Assembly (NCBI GenBank): GCA_934636105.1
Contig: CAKTZR010000030.1
Coordinates: 1 to 11,634, forward strand
Source of the DNA: an uncultured Clostridia bacterium
Lineage (GTDB): Bacteria > Bacillota > Clostridia > Christensenellales > Aristaeellaceae
Direction of reading: 5' to 3'
DNA length: 11,634 bases
Shown here piece after piece: positions 1 to 6,497 of this stretch. The translations under genes were made by a program, and so were the position numbers. Positions within the stretch are counted from its first letter, which is position 1; every line of letters starts with the position of its first letter. The notes under the pieces were generated by a model, which was given only the letters and a program-made list of their open reading frames with translations, did no database searches and was not told the origin of the DNA.

Positions 1-931
1 GTCCAGAAACCTCAGGTTTCTGGTGGGGCTTGGGGCGAAGCCCCAACGTTCCCCCCCTGTACCCAGTCGGCGTTTGCCCTGTGACTTGTTGGAATTTTCG
101 TGCAAAGTAGCCCGGGCTGCTAAACCCACAGTCCAGCGCAATCTCCGTCACCGACTTGCCTGTGCCCGAAAGCATCTGCGCCGCGTGAAAAACGCGGATG
201 CGCTGCATGTAGGCCATCGGCCGCTCGTGCAGATACCGCCTGAAAATCCGCTGGCACTCCCGCGGGCAGACGTTCGCGCTCGCCGCAATATCCGCAAGCG
301 TCACCGCCGCACCGATGTGCGTATCCATAAACGTCAGCATCTGCTTGAGCCGTGTTTCGCCGATATCCGCCGCCGCGCGGGTCGGCGAGACGCGGCTTTT
401 TTGAATGACCTCCCAAATCAGCCGCGTCAGCGCTTCCCGCACGCGAAACTCAAAGCCCGCGTCTTCCAAAGCACACGCGTCAAACGCGCGCCCGAACGCA
501 TCCAAGCACGCGGTGTCCGCCCCACGGTAATCCAGAAAGACATACGACGGCCCGCTCTCCGTCAGCGGACGGATGTATTTCACGTCAAACGCGCTGCCCG
601 GCATGCCCGCCAAAATGCCCGCGTCAAAGACGAACGACCGATAACGGCACGGCCCGTCAACCAGCGCCGTCACGGAATGAATCACGCCCGCGTTGATGAA
701 ACAGCCGCCGCCCGGCTCGATTTCGTGCACCTCCTCGCCGATGCCCACGCGCACCCGCCCCTCCAGCAGCAAAAAAACCTCCAGCTCGCTGTGCCAGTGG
801 GAGGGCACGATGTCCGCGATAAAATCATGCACATCGCCGTCGTTGGCTGCCAAATCAAACAGCGGCACAACGTCGTCGCGCACCTCCATGCCGTTCACGT
901 CGGTGTACAGGCTCTTTCTGTTCTGAATCAT
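1..931 (-). CDS. AraC-family transcriptional regulator with cupin sensor domain, 3' end outside window
   Basis: The reading frame opens at ATG 931-929 and stays open for 310 codons to the left edge, so the stop lies outside. Residues about 40-90 form a cupin-like sensor domain (HWHSE around residue 45, then a PGGGCFINAGVIH segment). Two helix-turn-helix units follow at about 211-231 and 261-281, with the family signature GFSSPGYFARKF near 269-280 and TPTGYR at 287-292, where AraC proteins usually end. The frame does not stop there: residues 293-310 are encoded by the palindromic repeat at 2-54. An AAGAAGG ribosome site lies 8 bases before the start. The gene is divergent from the MATE pump gene and may control it, a guess from position only. 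The effector is unknown. Family assignment is firm; the C-terminal tail is the odd part. Confidence 0.9.
   Translation of the reverse strand, partial: MIQNRKSLYTDVNGMEVRDDVVPLFDLAANDGDVHDFIADIVPSHWHSELEVFLLLEGRVRVGIGEEVHEIEPGGGCFINAGVIHSVTALVDGPCRYRSFVFDAGILAGMPGSAFDVKYIRPLTESGPSYVFLDYRGADTACLDAFGRAFDACALEDAGFEFRVREALTRLIWEVIQKSRVSPTRAAADIGETRLKQMLTFMDTHIGAAVTLADIAASANVCPRECQRIFRRYLHERPMAYMQRIRVFHAAQMLSGTGKSVTEIALDCGFSSPGYFARKFQQVTGQTPTGYRGGTLGLRPKPHQKPEVSG
2..54 (+). repeat. Two-hairpin gene-end repeat, copy 1
   Basis: Two adjacent hairpins are visible: CCAGAAACC (3-11) pairs with GGTTTCTGG (15-23), and GGGGCTT (25-31) pairs with AAGCCCC (38-44), followed by AACGTTCCC. A diverged inverted copy lies at 3132-3183 and a fragment at 3347-3365. 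The first stem is CCAGAAAC/GTTTCTGG here and CCAAGAAC/GTTCTTGG in copy 2, so pairing is kept while the bases change. This copy lies in the 3' part of the AraC reading frame. Confidence 0.8.
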
Positions 932-959
932 GTTTTCGCCTTCTTGTCGCTTTTGTACC

Positions 960-988
960 AGTATAGGCCGTAATTGCGCAAGAATCAA
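960..988 (-). promoter_or_regulatory. Sigma-A-type promoter for the AraC gene
   Basis: On the minus strand TTGATT (988-983) and TATACT (965-960) are separated by 17 bases. The start codon is at 931, giving a leader of roughly 20-25 bases with an AAGAAGG ribosome site. The site lies in the spacer divergent to the MATE gene, so autoregulation would be possible. Confidence 0.65.
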
Positions 989-1002
989 GTCTTTGCGTTC
1001 GC

Positions 1003-1008
1003 TATAAT
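1003..1008 (+). promoter_or_regulatory. Candidate -10 box for the MATE/HAD operon
   Basis: A perfect TATAAT lies about 120 bases before the MATE start. No good -35 box sits 16-18 bases upstream (the bases there read near AAGAAT). A strong -10 without a -35 fits an activator-dependent promoter, and the AraC-type regulator is encoded next door, but this is inference. Confidence 0.4.
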
Positions 1009-1054
1009 ACACCTAGCTCCATGTTGCGGAAAAGCGGGCCTGCCCCTTGCAGCC

Positions 1055-1087
1055 GCCCCCCATGTAGGGGGCGCATCGCGCGTCCGC
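1055..1087 (+). repeat. Short GC-rich palindromic repeat, copy 1
   Basis: GCCCCC (1055-1060) pairs with GGGGGC (1067-1072), followed by GCGCATCGCGCGTCCGC. A near match, TGTATGGGCGCGCATCGCGC and onward, lies at 11194-11219, and a weaker one near 6384-6408. It lies in the MATE leader, upstream of the ribosome site. Confidence 0.55.
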
Positions 1088-1128
1088 CTTTTCCGCATCC
1101 CCTTTCAATTCATACAGGAGGCTTTTTC

Positions 1129-2484
1129 ATGCGCGCGCATACGCTGGATATGACCGTCGGCAGCCCCGCGCGGCTGCTGCTCCGCTTCTCCCTGCCGCTC
1201 TTCATCGGCAACCTGCTCCAGCAGGTCTACAACCTTGCGGATACCGCCATCGCGGGCCATCTGCTCGGCGACGCGGCGCTTTCGCAAATCGGCGCGACCG
1301 CCGCGCTGTACAGCCTGATTACCACGCTGGCCTTCGGCCTGAACAGCGGCTTTGCGCTCTCCGTCAGCCGTCATTTCGGCGCGAACGACCGAAAGCGCAT
1401 GGAGCAATCCGTCTGCTGGATGGTGACGCTCTCGGCTGTCTGCGCCGCGGTGATGACCGCCGTCTTTCTGCTCGCCCGCATCGCGCTGGCGGACGCGATG
1501 CAGATTCCCGCCGACACTCGCGGCGGCGCGCTGACGTATCTGACCGTGATTCTGGCGGGCATTCCGCTGACGATGGCGTATAACCTCGAATCGAGCCTCA
1601 TGCAGTCCGTCGGCAACAGCGTCACGCCGCTGCTGTTTCTGGTGTTCAGCAGCCTGCTGAACATCGTGCTCGACCTGCTGTTTATGGGCCCGCTCGGCCT
1701 CGGCGTGGGCGGCGCGGCGGCGGCGACGGTACTCGCCCAGGGCATCAGCGCGGCGCTCGGGTTTTTCTACATCCTCCGCCGCGAACCCGACCTGCATTTT
1801 GGCAAAGAGGCTGTCCGCGTGCCGCGCGGTTTTGTGCGCGACATGTTCTTCACGGGCCTGAGCATGGCGCTGATGAGCGCGATTTACAGCATCGGCAGCG
1901 TCATTCTGCAGGGCAGCATCAACGCGCTGGGCAACGTCTACATCGCCGCGCAGGTCGGCGGCCGCCGCCTGGCCGAGCTGTTTTACATGCCGGGCGTGGC
2001 GCTGGGCGCAAGCGTCGCGACGTATGCCAGCCAAAACTTCGGCGCGAACCGCCGCCGCCGCATCGTTCAGGGCCAATGGGTTGCGCTGGCGATTTACGGC
2101 GTATGGTGGCTGTTCGCGCTGGCGTTCACCTTCACCGCCGCGCCCGCGGCCATCCGGCTTATCACCGGCAGCACGAACCCGGCTGTGCTGGAAAACGCGC
2201 TGCTCTATCTGCACGTGAGCATCCCGATGGTGCCGCCGATGGCCGTCGTCGTCATTGTGCGCAACGCGCTGCAAGGCATGAAGCACACCGTCGCGCCGCT
2301 GATTTGCAGCACGATGGAGCTGGTCTGCAAGGCGATTTTCGGGCTCAGGCTCGTGCCGCTGCTAGGCTATCCAGCAGTGTGCGCATGCGAACCCGTCGCG
2401 TGGGTCATCTGCATGGTTTTCATTCTCGCGGCGGCGTATGCTTTCCGAAAGGATTTTAGAGATGTGCAGGAGGCATGGGCATGA
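1129..2484 (+). CDS. MATE family multidrug/sodium efflux transporter
   Basis: A polytopic membrane protein of 451 residues, the usual MATE length, with about 12 hydrophobic segments. The N-terminus (LLLRFSLPLFIGNLLQQVYN, then LADTAIAGHLLG) carries the typical first-helix MATE signature, and a related half-repeat starts near residue 235 (FFTGLSMALMSAIYSIGSV). MATE proteins export cationic drugs or metabolites in exchange for Na+ or H+; the substrate here is unknown. ATG 1129 is chosen because CAGGAGG lies 7 bases before it; the frame is open upstream to 1021, but that stretch holds a palindromic repeat and no ribosome site. The stop overlaps the next gene's start (ATGA, 2481-2484), which indicates translational coupling to the HAD phosphatase. 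The neighbouring AraC regulator may control it. Confidence 0.93.
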   Translation: MRAHTLDMTVGSPARLLLRFSLPLFIGNLLQQVYNLADTAIAGHLLGDAALSQIGATAALYSLITTLAFGLNSGFALSVSRHFGANDRKRMEQSVCWMVTLSAVCAAVMTAVFLLARIALADAMQIPADTRGGALTYLTVILAGIPLTMAYNLESSLMQSVGNSVTPLLFLVFSSLLNIVLDLLFMGPLGLGVGGAAAATVLAQGISAALGFFYILRREPDLHFGKEAVRVPRGFVRDMFFTGLSMALMSAIYSIGSVILQGSINALGNVYIAAQVGGRRLAELFYMPGVALGASVATYASQNFGANRRRRIVQGQWVALAIYGVWWLFALAFTFTAAPAAIRLITGSTNPAVLENALLYLHVSIPMVPPMAVVVIVRNALQGMKHTVAPLICSTMELVCKAIFGLRLVPLLGYPAVCACEPVAWVICMVFILAAAYAFRKDFRDVQEAWA

Positions 2485-3131
2485 AAAAAGCGGTTATTTT
2501 CGACCTAGACGGACTGCTGATCGACAGTGAAATCATCAGCTACAAGATGTATGCCAATCTGCTGCAAAAATACAACTTTCGCTTCACGCTGGATGCCTAT
2601 GCGCGTTCTTACAGCGGCAAAGACGGCGTGACGAACATGCAGAATCTGATTTTCACCTATCACCTGCCGATCACGCTGGAACAGGGACTGACCTATGTCG
2701 ATTCGCTTGAAAAAAGCTACTTTACGCAGGGCGTGCCGCTCAAGCCGGGCGCACGGGAGCTGCTGAATTTTCTCAAGCACTGCAAAATCAAAATTCTGCT
2801 GGCTTCCTCCAGTACGCGGGAACGCGCGTTGTTTGCGCTGGCGCAGAACGGTATTGAGGACTATTTTGACGCGATGGTTTTCGGTCCGGAAATCGAGCGC
2901 GGCAAGCCCGCGCCGGATATCTTCATCAAGGCGCGGGAGAAATCCGGCGAAGCGAGCGCCGACTGTCTGGTTTTGGAGGACAGCGAAGCGGGCCTTCGCG
3001 CCGCCTATGCTGCCGGAATCGACGTCATCTGCGTACCGGACATGAAGCGCCCGGACGGCGCGTTCCTCTCTGTCGCCGCCGCGGTTCTGCCCTCTCTGCT
3101 CGACGTGCCGATGTGGCTGGAGACGCACTGA
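2481..3131 (+). CDS. HAD-superfamily phosphatase, beta-phosphoglucomutase-like subfamily
   Basis: A 216-residue cytosolic hydrolase with all four HAD motifs: FDLDG with nucleophile D8 and acid D10; the LLASSS segment with motif II Ser at about 109-111; K142 in GKPAPDIF; and LVLEDSEAG with acidic residues E166/D167. A helical cap (about 18-85) places it with the beta-phosphoglucomutase/phosphoglycolate phosphatase group. The physiological substrate cannot be read from sequence, and calling it a phosphatase rather than a mutase is family inference. ATG 2481 is preferred over ATG 2475 because AGGAGG (2468-2473) lies 7 bases before the former and only 1 before the latter. It overlaps the MATE stop by four bases and so is cotranslated. 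The repeat and terminator that follow end the operon. Confidence 0.9.
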   Translation: MKKAVIFDLDGLLIDSEIISYKMYANLLQKYNFRFTLDAYARSYSGKDGVTNMQNLIFTYHLPITLEQGLTYVDSLEKSYFTQGVPLKPGARELLNFLKHCKIKILLASSSTRERALFALAQNGIEDYFDAMVFGPEIERGKPAPDIFIKAREKSGEASADCLVLEDSEAGLRAAYAAGIDVICVPDMKRPDGAFLSVAAAVLPSLLDVPMWLETH

Positions 3132-3183
3132 AGGGAACGTTGGGGCTTTGCCCCAAACCCCACCAAGAACCTGATGTTCTTGG
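3132..3183 (-). repeat. Two-hairpin gene-end repeat, copy 2
   Basis: This copy begins at the base after the HAD stop codon. Its reverse complement aligns along its length with 2-54, with substitutions that keep the CCAAGAAC (3163-3170) / GTTCTTGG (3176-3183) stem. Relative to its gene it has the same orientation as copy 1 relative to AraC. No T-run follows, so it is not a standard intrinsic terminator. Confidence 0.8.
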
Positions 3184-3197
3184 ATTTCCCATAACTT

Positions 3198-3237
3198 AAA
3201 AGCCCATTGCACGGAAGCATCCGCACAATGGGCTTTT
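3198..3237. terminator. Bidirectional intrinsic terminator after the MATE-HAD operon
   Basis: AAAAGCCCATTG (3198-3209) pairs perfectly with CAATGGGCTTTT (3226-3237), with an inner CGGA/TCCG stem. A-rich and T-rich flanks allow function on both strands, so it could also stop transcription from the aminotransferase genes on the minus strand. Confidence 0.85.
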
Positions 3238-3262
3238 ATCGTGAGGGGGCAGGGGAATTGAA

Positions 3263-3345
3263 GCCATGCGCCCGCTGTACGGGAATCAGCATGGCGGAAA
3301 TTGGAAACTGCAAGGAGCCATAGGCGACTATGCACGTTTCCCGTA
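3263..3345. other. Unexplained structured intergenic block
   Basis: Three palindromes are packed between the terminator and the aminotransferase 3' end. GCCATGC (3263-3269) pairs with GCATGGC (3289-3295), with CCCG/CGGG nested inside (3271-3274, 3280-3283). TACGGGAA (3278-3285) pairs with TTCCCGTA (3338-3345). CATAG/CTATG (3319-3332) closes a GCGA loop. The first two overlap, so they are alternatives or a pseudoknot. The open frame here resembles no gene I know. Confidence 0.4.
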
Positions 3346-3346
3346 C

Positions 3347-3365
3347 TGGGGCAGCGCCCCAACGT
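3347..3365 (+). repeat. Fragment of the gene-end repeat, copy 3
   Basis: TGGGGC (3347-3352), loop AGC, GCCCCA (3356-3361), then ACGT. It directly abuts the stop codon of the aminotransferase at 3365-4210 and matches the AACGTTGGGGC end of copies 1 and 2, again in the same orientation relative to the gene. The second hairpin of the full repeat is missing. Confidence 0.55.
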
Positions 3366-4210
3366 CAAATCCCCGCTTCCTTCTTCATCTCTTCCTGATA
3401 GCCGTCGCGAATGAGCGCAAAGGTCTTTTCATCCTTGCAACCGACCTTTTTGCCGTCGATTTCGCCGATGCGGCAGGTCAGCGCGCTGGAGCTGGAGAAG
3501 AAAATCTCGTCCGCGTCCATCATCTCCTGAAGCGTGAACGGCTCTTCGACGACAGGAATGCCCTTCTGCTTGCAGATGTTCAGAATATGCGCGCGCGTAA
3601 TGCCCGGCAGAATCAGCTCGTCGCAGGGCGCGGTGTAGAGCGTGCCGTCCTTGAGGATGTGAACGTTGGAGTGCGAGCACTCCGTCACGCGCTCGCCGCG
3701 ATGGAAAATCGCTTCGTCGCAGCCCGCTTCCATCGCCTTTTCATTCGCCATGACGGCGGGCAGCAGGTTAATCGTCTTGATGTTGCAGTAGAAGAAGCGC
3801 TTGTCCTCCACCGTGATGCACTTGTACACGCCAAACGGATCGCGCATCTTGCTCGGGCGCACAAACGCCCAGATGCTCGGCTTGTCGCCCGCGCCCGCAT
3901 ACGGATGGTTGCGCATGCCCACGCCGCGCGTCACCTGCCAGTAGAGGAAGAGCACGTCGCCTTCCACCTGATCGACAAGGCCCTGCAGCATCCGCTTCAT
4001 CTCCGCTTTCTCCATCGGGATGTCGATGTCGATCATCTTCGCGCTGCGATAGATGCGGTCGATGTGGTCGTCAAAGGCCATCGGCACATGGTTCACCACA
4101 CAGGTCGCGTCATAAATACCGTCGCCGAAATAGCAGGCGCGGTCGTTCATGGGCACCATCATTTCCTCGATGGGCGCGGTTTTGCCGTTGTAATACGCGA
4201 TGTTTTTCAT
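3365..4210 (-). CDS. Class IV PLP aminotransferase, probably D-amino-acid transaminase (paralog 1)
   Basis: A 281-residue fold-type IV aminotransferase. K145 in NIKTINLLP is the Schiff-base lysine; E177 in RVTECSHSN matches the conserved Glu; FGDGIYDA at 28-35 carries the active-site Tyr. TRGVGMRNH gives R100 and H102, which correspond to the Arg/His substrate-carboxylate trap of Bacillus D-amino-acid transaminase and are not typical of branched-chain enzymes. It would interconvert D-alanine, D-glutamate and 2-oxo acids, feeding peptidoglycan synthesis or D-amino acid use. AAAGGCGG precedes ATG 4210. It is the second gene of a two-gene operon, 27 bases behind a paralog with about 59% identity by hand alignment. 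Its stop abuts repeat copy 3. A 4-amino-4-deoxychorismate lyase or branched-chain enzyme is a less likely alternative. Confidence 0.88.
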   Translation of the reverse strand: MKNIAYYNGKTAPIEEMMVPMNDRACYFGDGIYDATCVVNHVPMAFDDHIDRIYRSAKMIDIDIPMEKAEMKRMLQGLVDQVEGDVLFLYWQVTRGVGMRNHPYAGAGDKPSIWAFVRPSKMRDPFGVYKCITVEDKRFFYCNIKTINLLPAVMANEKAMEAGCDEAIFHRGERVTECSHSNVHILKDGTLYTAPCDELILPGITRAHILNICKQKGIPVVEEPFTLQEMMDADEIFFSSSSALTCRIGEIDGKKVGCKDEKTFALIRDGYQEEMKKEAGI

Positions 4211-4237
4211 GTTTATCCGCCTTTCTTATGGGTTTTT

Positions 4238-5092
4238 TTACCCGTTAATCTGTCGAACTTCCTCCAGTGCTTCATCCCAAGCCGCTTTCTGAATCTTCGC
4301 AATCAGCTCGGGCGCGCGGCCGCCGACTTTTTGCCCGTCGATTTCCTCAATCCGGCAGCACAGCGCGCTGGCGCTGGTGAAGAAGATTTCATCCGCATCC
4401 ATCATCTCTTTCACCGTGAACGGCTCCTCGATCACCGGAATGCCCATCTTCCTGCACTGGGCGATGCGGTGCGCGCGCGTGATGCCCGGCAGAATCAGAT
4501 TGTCGCAGGGCGCGGTCTTGAGCGCGCCGTCCTTCAGTATATGCACGTTGGAATGCGCGCATTCGGTCACGCGGTCGCCGCGGTGGAGAATCGTCTCGTC
4601 GCAGCCCGCTTCCTCCGCCCGCTGGGTGTAGATGACGGCGGGCAGCAGGTTGATTGTCTTGATATCGCAATGGAAATAGCGCGTATCCTCCATCGTGATG
4701 GCCTTGTAGCTCCTGTCCATCGGGTCGAGCATATCCGGCTTGACCCAGACCCACAGGCTCGGCTTATCGCCCGCAAAGCGGTACGCATGGCCGCGCATGC
4801 CCACGCCGCGCGTCGCCTGCACATAGGCCATCGCGTCCGGGCTGTCGATCTTCCTGCAGAAGTCGAGCACCATCGCCCGAAGCTCCTCAAACGGCATGGG
4901 GATATCGATATCGATCTTCTTCGCGCTGCGATAGAAGCGGCGCAGATGGTCGTCCAGCTGGAGCGGCACATGCTCGACGGTGAACATCGCGTCATAAACG
5001 CCGTCGCCGAAGTAGCTGCTGCGCTCGTTCATGGGGATCATCATCTCCTCAATCGAGGAAATTTTTCCGTTGTAATAAGCAATATTTTCCAC
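4238..5092 (-). CDS. Class IV PLP aminotransferase, probably D-amino-acid transaminase (paralog 2)
   Basis: A 284-residue paralog of the downstream gene with all key residues: K145 in DIKTINLLP, E177 in RVTECAHSN, FGDGVYDA at 28-35 and the R100/H102 pair in GVGMRGH. It starts at GTG 5092-5090, chosen because AAAGGAGA lies 8 bases before it and the N-terminus then matches its neighbour from residue 3 onward. The two proteins align without gaps over most of their length; the least similar parts are residues 71-90 and the last 20, which may reflect different substrate or partner preferences. A TTGACA/TATCAT promoter lies just upstream, so this is the first gene of the operon. Keeping both intact catalytic sets argues against one copy being a relic. 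Confidence 0.88.
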   Translation of the reverse strand: MENIAYYNGKISSIEEMMIPMNERSSYFGDGVYDAMFTVEHVPLQLDDHLRRFYRSAKKIDIDIPMPFEELRAMVLDFCRKIDSPDAMAYVQATRGVGMRGHAYRFAGDKPSLWVWVKPDMLDPMDRSYKAITMEDTRYFHCDIKTINLLPAVIYTQRAEEAGCDETILHRGDRVTECAHSNVHILKDGALKTAPCDNLILPGITRAHRIAQCRKMGIPVIEEPFTVKEMMDADEIFFTSASALCCRIEEIDGQKVGGRAPELIAKIQKAAWDEALEEVRQING

Positions 5093-5130
5093 GCTGCAAT
5101 CTCCTTTGATTTCCGTGCTTGATGGCTTTT

Positions 5131-5159
5131 ATGATACGCTGAAATTCTGCGTTTGTCAA
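5131..5159 (-). promoter_or_regulatory. Sigma-A promoter of the aminotransferase operon
   Basis: On the minus strand TTGACA (5159-5154) and TATCAT (5136-5131) are separated by exactly 17 bases. The start codon GTG lies about 40 bases downstream with AAAGGAGA before it. This is one of the best sigma-A matches in the window. Confidence 0.85.
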
Positions 5160-5307
5160 ACGATTTTCCGCCGCTCAGGCTTCATTTTTCGGGGCGGTTC
5201 GGTTCATTTTCTTTTGTTTCTGCAAGCCGAAAGTTTCAAATGTGCAAAGTCGTTTTCAAAAAGCGTCCGCGGCGCGCGCTTTTCTTCTTTTGCTTTGGCC
5301 GCGTCTA

Positions 5308-5316
5308 TGGTATAAT
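5308..5316 (+). promoter_or_regulatory. Extended -10 promoter for the glycosyltransferase
   Basis: TGGTATAAT is an extended -10 element with a perfect TATAAT at 5311-5316. A weak TTTGCT at 5289-5294 is 16 bases upstream. The gene starts at 5396, giving a leader of about 70 bases. The rest of 5160-5300 is T-rich and I see no gene in it. Confidence 0.7.
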
Positions 5317-5395
5317 TGCTCTATATAAGCAAATCCGACGATTTGCACAGCCCTGCATCAATGAATCAAAACAACGAATCGGAGGTCTCGCGCGT

Positions 5396-6205
5396 ATGGA
5401 AAGCCCGCTCGTCTCCATCATCGTGCCCATCTACAATTCCGCCATGGACATGGTTCCCTGTCTGGAAAGCATTAAGCATCAGCGCTATAAAAATCTGGAA
5501 GTGCTGCTCGTCAACGACGGTTCCAGCGACGCCAGCCTTGAAATCTGCCGGATGTATGCGCGGCTTGATCCCCGCGTCATCATCATCGATAAGGAAAACA
5601 CCGGCGTTTCCGGCACGCGCAACGTCGCCATCGAGCGCGCCAAGGGCAAATATTTGCAATTTGTGGATTCCGACGACCAGCTTGACCCGAACGCGACGCG
5701 CCTGCTGGTGGAAGCCGCGGAGGAAACGCACGCCGATCTGGTCATCTGCAACTACTGCTCGGTCATGCCGGATGGCAAAACGACCGTCCACGGCTTCATG
5801 CAGCCGTATACCAAAATGGACAAGGCGCAGTTCGCCCGCTGTCTGATGGAGGAGCCTGCCAGTTTTTACTACGGCGTGATGTGGAACAAGCTCTACCGCC
5901 GGGATATCATCATGGCCCACGACATCCGCTGCGACGAGGGATTTACCTGGTCGGAGGACATGCTCTTTAACCTTTCCTACATCCGCTATGCCGAGAGCTT
6001 CTATGCCATCCGCACCCCGCTGTATTATTACGCCCGCCGCCGCAAGCACTCGCTCAGCGCATCGGTCAATCCGGCGCAAGTAGTGACGACCAAAGCCTCC
6101 CTGTTCAAATATTACAAGGATCTTTATGTGCAGCTCGGCCTGTACAATCAGTATAAGCTCCAGATTTACAGCTACCTCGTCGCCACGGCGAAGGATTTGG
6201 ATTAG
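5396..6205 (+). CDS. Family 2 glycosyltransferase
   Basis: A 269-residue GT-A fold enzyme. VSIIVPIYN at 6-14 begins the nucleotide-sugar binding fold, VNDGSSD at 39-45 carries the UDP-binding Asp, and FVDSDDQLD at 89-97 contains the metal-binding DxD. W185-SEDMLFN at 185-192 supplies the acidic ED pair common near the acceptor site. It would transfer a sugar from an NDP donor to cell-surface polysaccharide, teichoic acid or glycolipid; donor and acceptor cannot be told. It has no membrane segment and, at 269 residues, is shorter than many relatives of about 320. ATG 5396 is chosen for GGAGG at 5381-5385 and for the match to the family N-terminus; the frame is open upstream but crosses the promoter. 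It stands alone with its own promoter and terminator. Confidence 0.92.
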   Translation: MESPLVSIIVPIYNSAMDMVPCLESIKHQRYKNLEVLLVNDGSSDASLEICRMYARLDPRVIIIDKENTGVSGTRNVAIERAKGKYLQFVDSDDQLDPNATRLLVEAAEETHADLVICNYCSVMPDGKTTVHGFMQPYTKMDKAQFARCLMEEPASFYYGVMWNKLYRRDIIMAHDIRCDEGFTWSEDMLFNLSYIRYAESFYAIRTPLYYYARRRKHSLSASVNPAQVVTTKASLFKYYKDLYVQLGLYNQYKLQIYSYLVATAKDLD

Positions 6206-6384
6206 CTCCTTCCGTCACGGCCTCGCCGTGCCACCTCCCTCTAAGAGGGAGGCTTTATTCTCCCGCTCACGTTTCTTATGTCAAAAGGCTCCCTCCTTGA
6301 GGGCGTGTAATCTGCCGCCTGCTGTGCGGGAAACAGACAGATGGAACGCCGAAGGTCTGGCGCGCGTCAGCGCGACTGAAGGAG
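6206..6384. repeat. MITE-like dispersed repeat with terminal inverted repeats
   Basis: The block starts with CTCCTTCCGTC (6206-6216) and ends with GACTGAAGGAG (6374-6384), an 11-base terminal inverted repeat with one mismatch. Inside are hairpins CACGGC/GCCGTG (6216-6230), CCTCCCTCT/AGAGGGAGG (6234-6252) and CCCTC/GAGGG (6291-6303). It resembles short palindromic elements common in clostridial intergenic DNA. It encodes no recognisable protein and cannot move by itself. Confidence 0.65.
6234..6252 (+). terminator. Hairpin likely terminating the glycosyltransferase transcript
   Basis: CCTCCCTCT (6234-6242) and AGAGGGAGG (6244-6252) form a 9 bp stem followed by CTTTATT. It lies inside the MITE-like repeat, 30 bases after the stop. 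The short T-run makes it a moderate terminator. Confidence 0.5.
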
Positions 6385-6447
6385 TAGGGCGCGGCGTCGC
6401 GCATCCGTATTTCATATGGTTTCAATTTTCTGATTTTTCCAAAAAGT

Positions 6448-6477
6448 GGTCACTTTTTGCTTTTCCCCATCGTCTAA
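6448..6477 (+). promoter_or_regulatory. Candidate ECF-sigma promoter, probably autoregulatory
   Basis: GGTCACTTTTT (from 6448) precedes CGTCTAA (6471-6477), with 17 bases between GGTCAC and CGTC. The arrangement matches ECF-type promoters, which have an AAC/CAC plus T-rich -35 and a CGTC -10. Transcription would begin near 6483, only about 15 bases before the sigma-factor start. The -35 overlaps a palindrome, AAAAAGTG-GT-CACTTTTT (6441-6458), that could also be an operator. Confidence 0.55.
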
Positions 6478-6497
6478 TCAGTAAGAAGGTGAACAAC

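Noticed and set aside
1105..2286. Long minus-strand frame opposite the MATE gene, and similar ones opposite AraC, HAD and the anti-sigma-like gene
   Set aside because: They are shadows of well-supported genes, with biased low-complexity composition and no start signals.
3266..5122. Very long plus-strand open frame (over 600 codons) opposite the two aminotransferase genes
   Set aside because: It is the antisense of two genes with clear catalytic motifs and ribosome sites. Its protein is rich in Arg, His and Ala with no domain, as expected for antisense of GC-rich codons, and it repeats itself only because the genes are paralogs.
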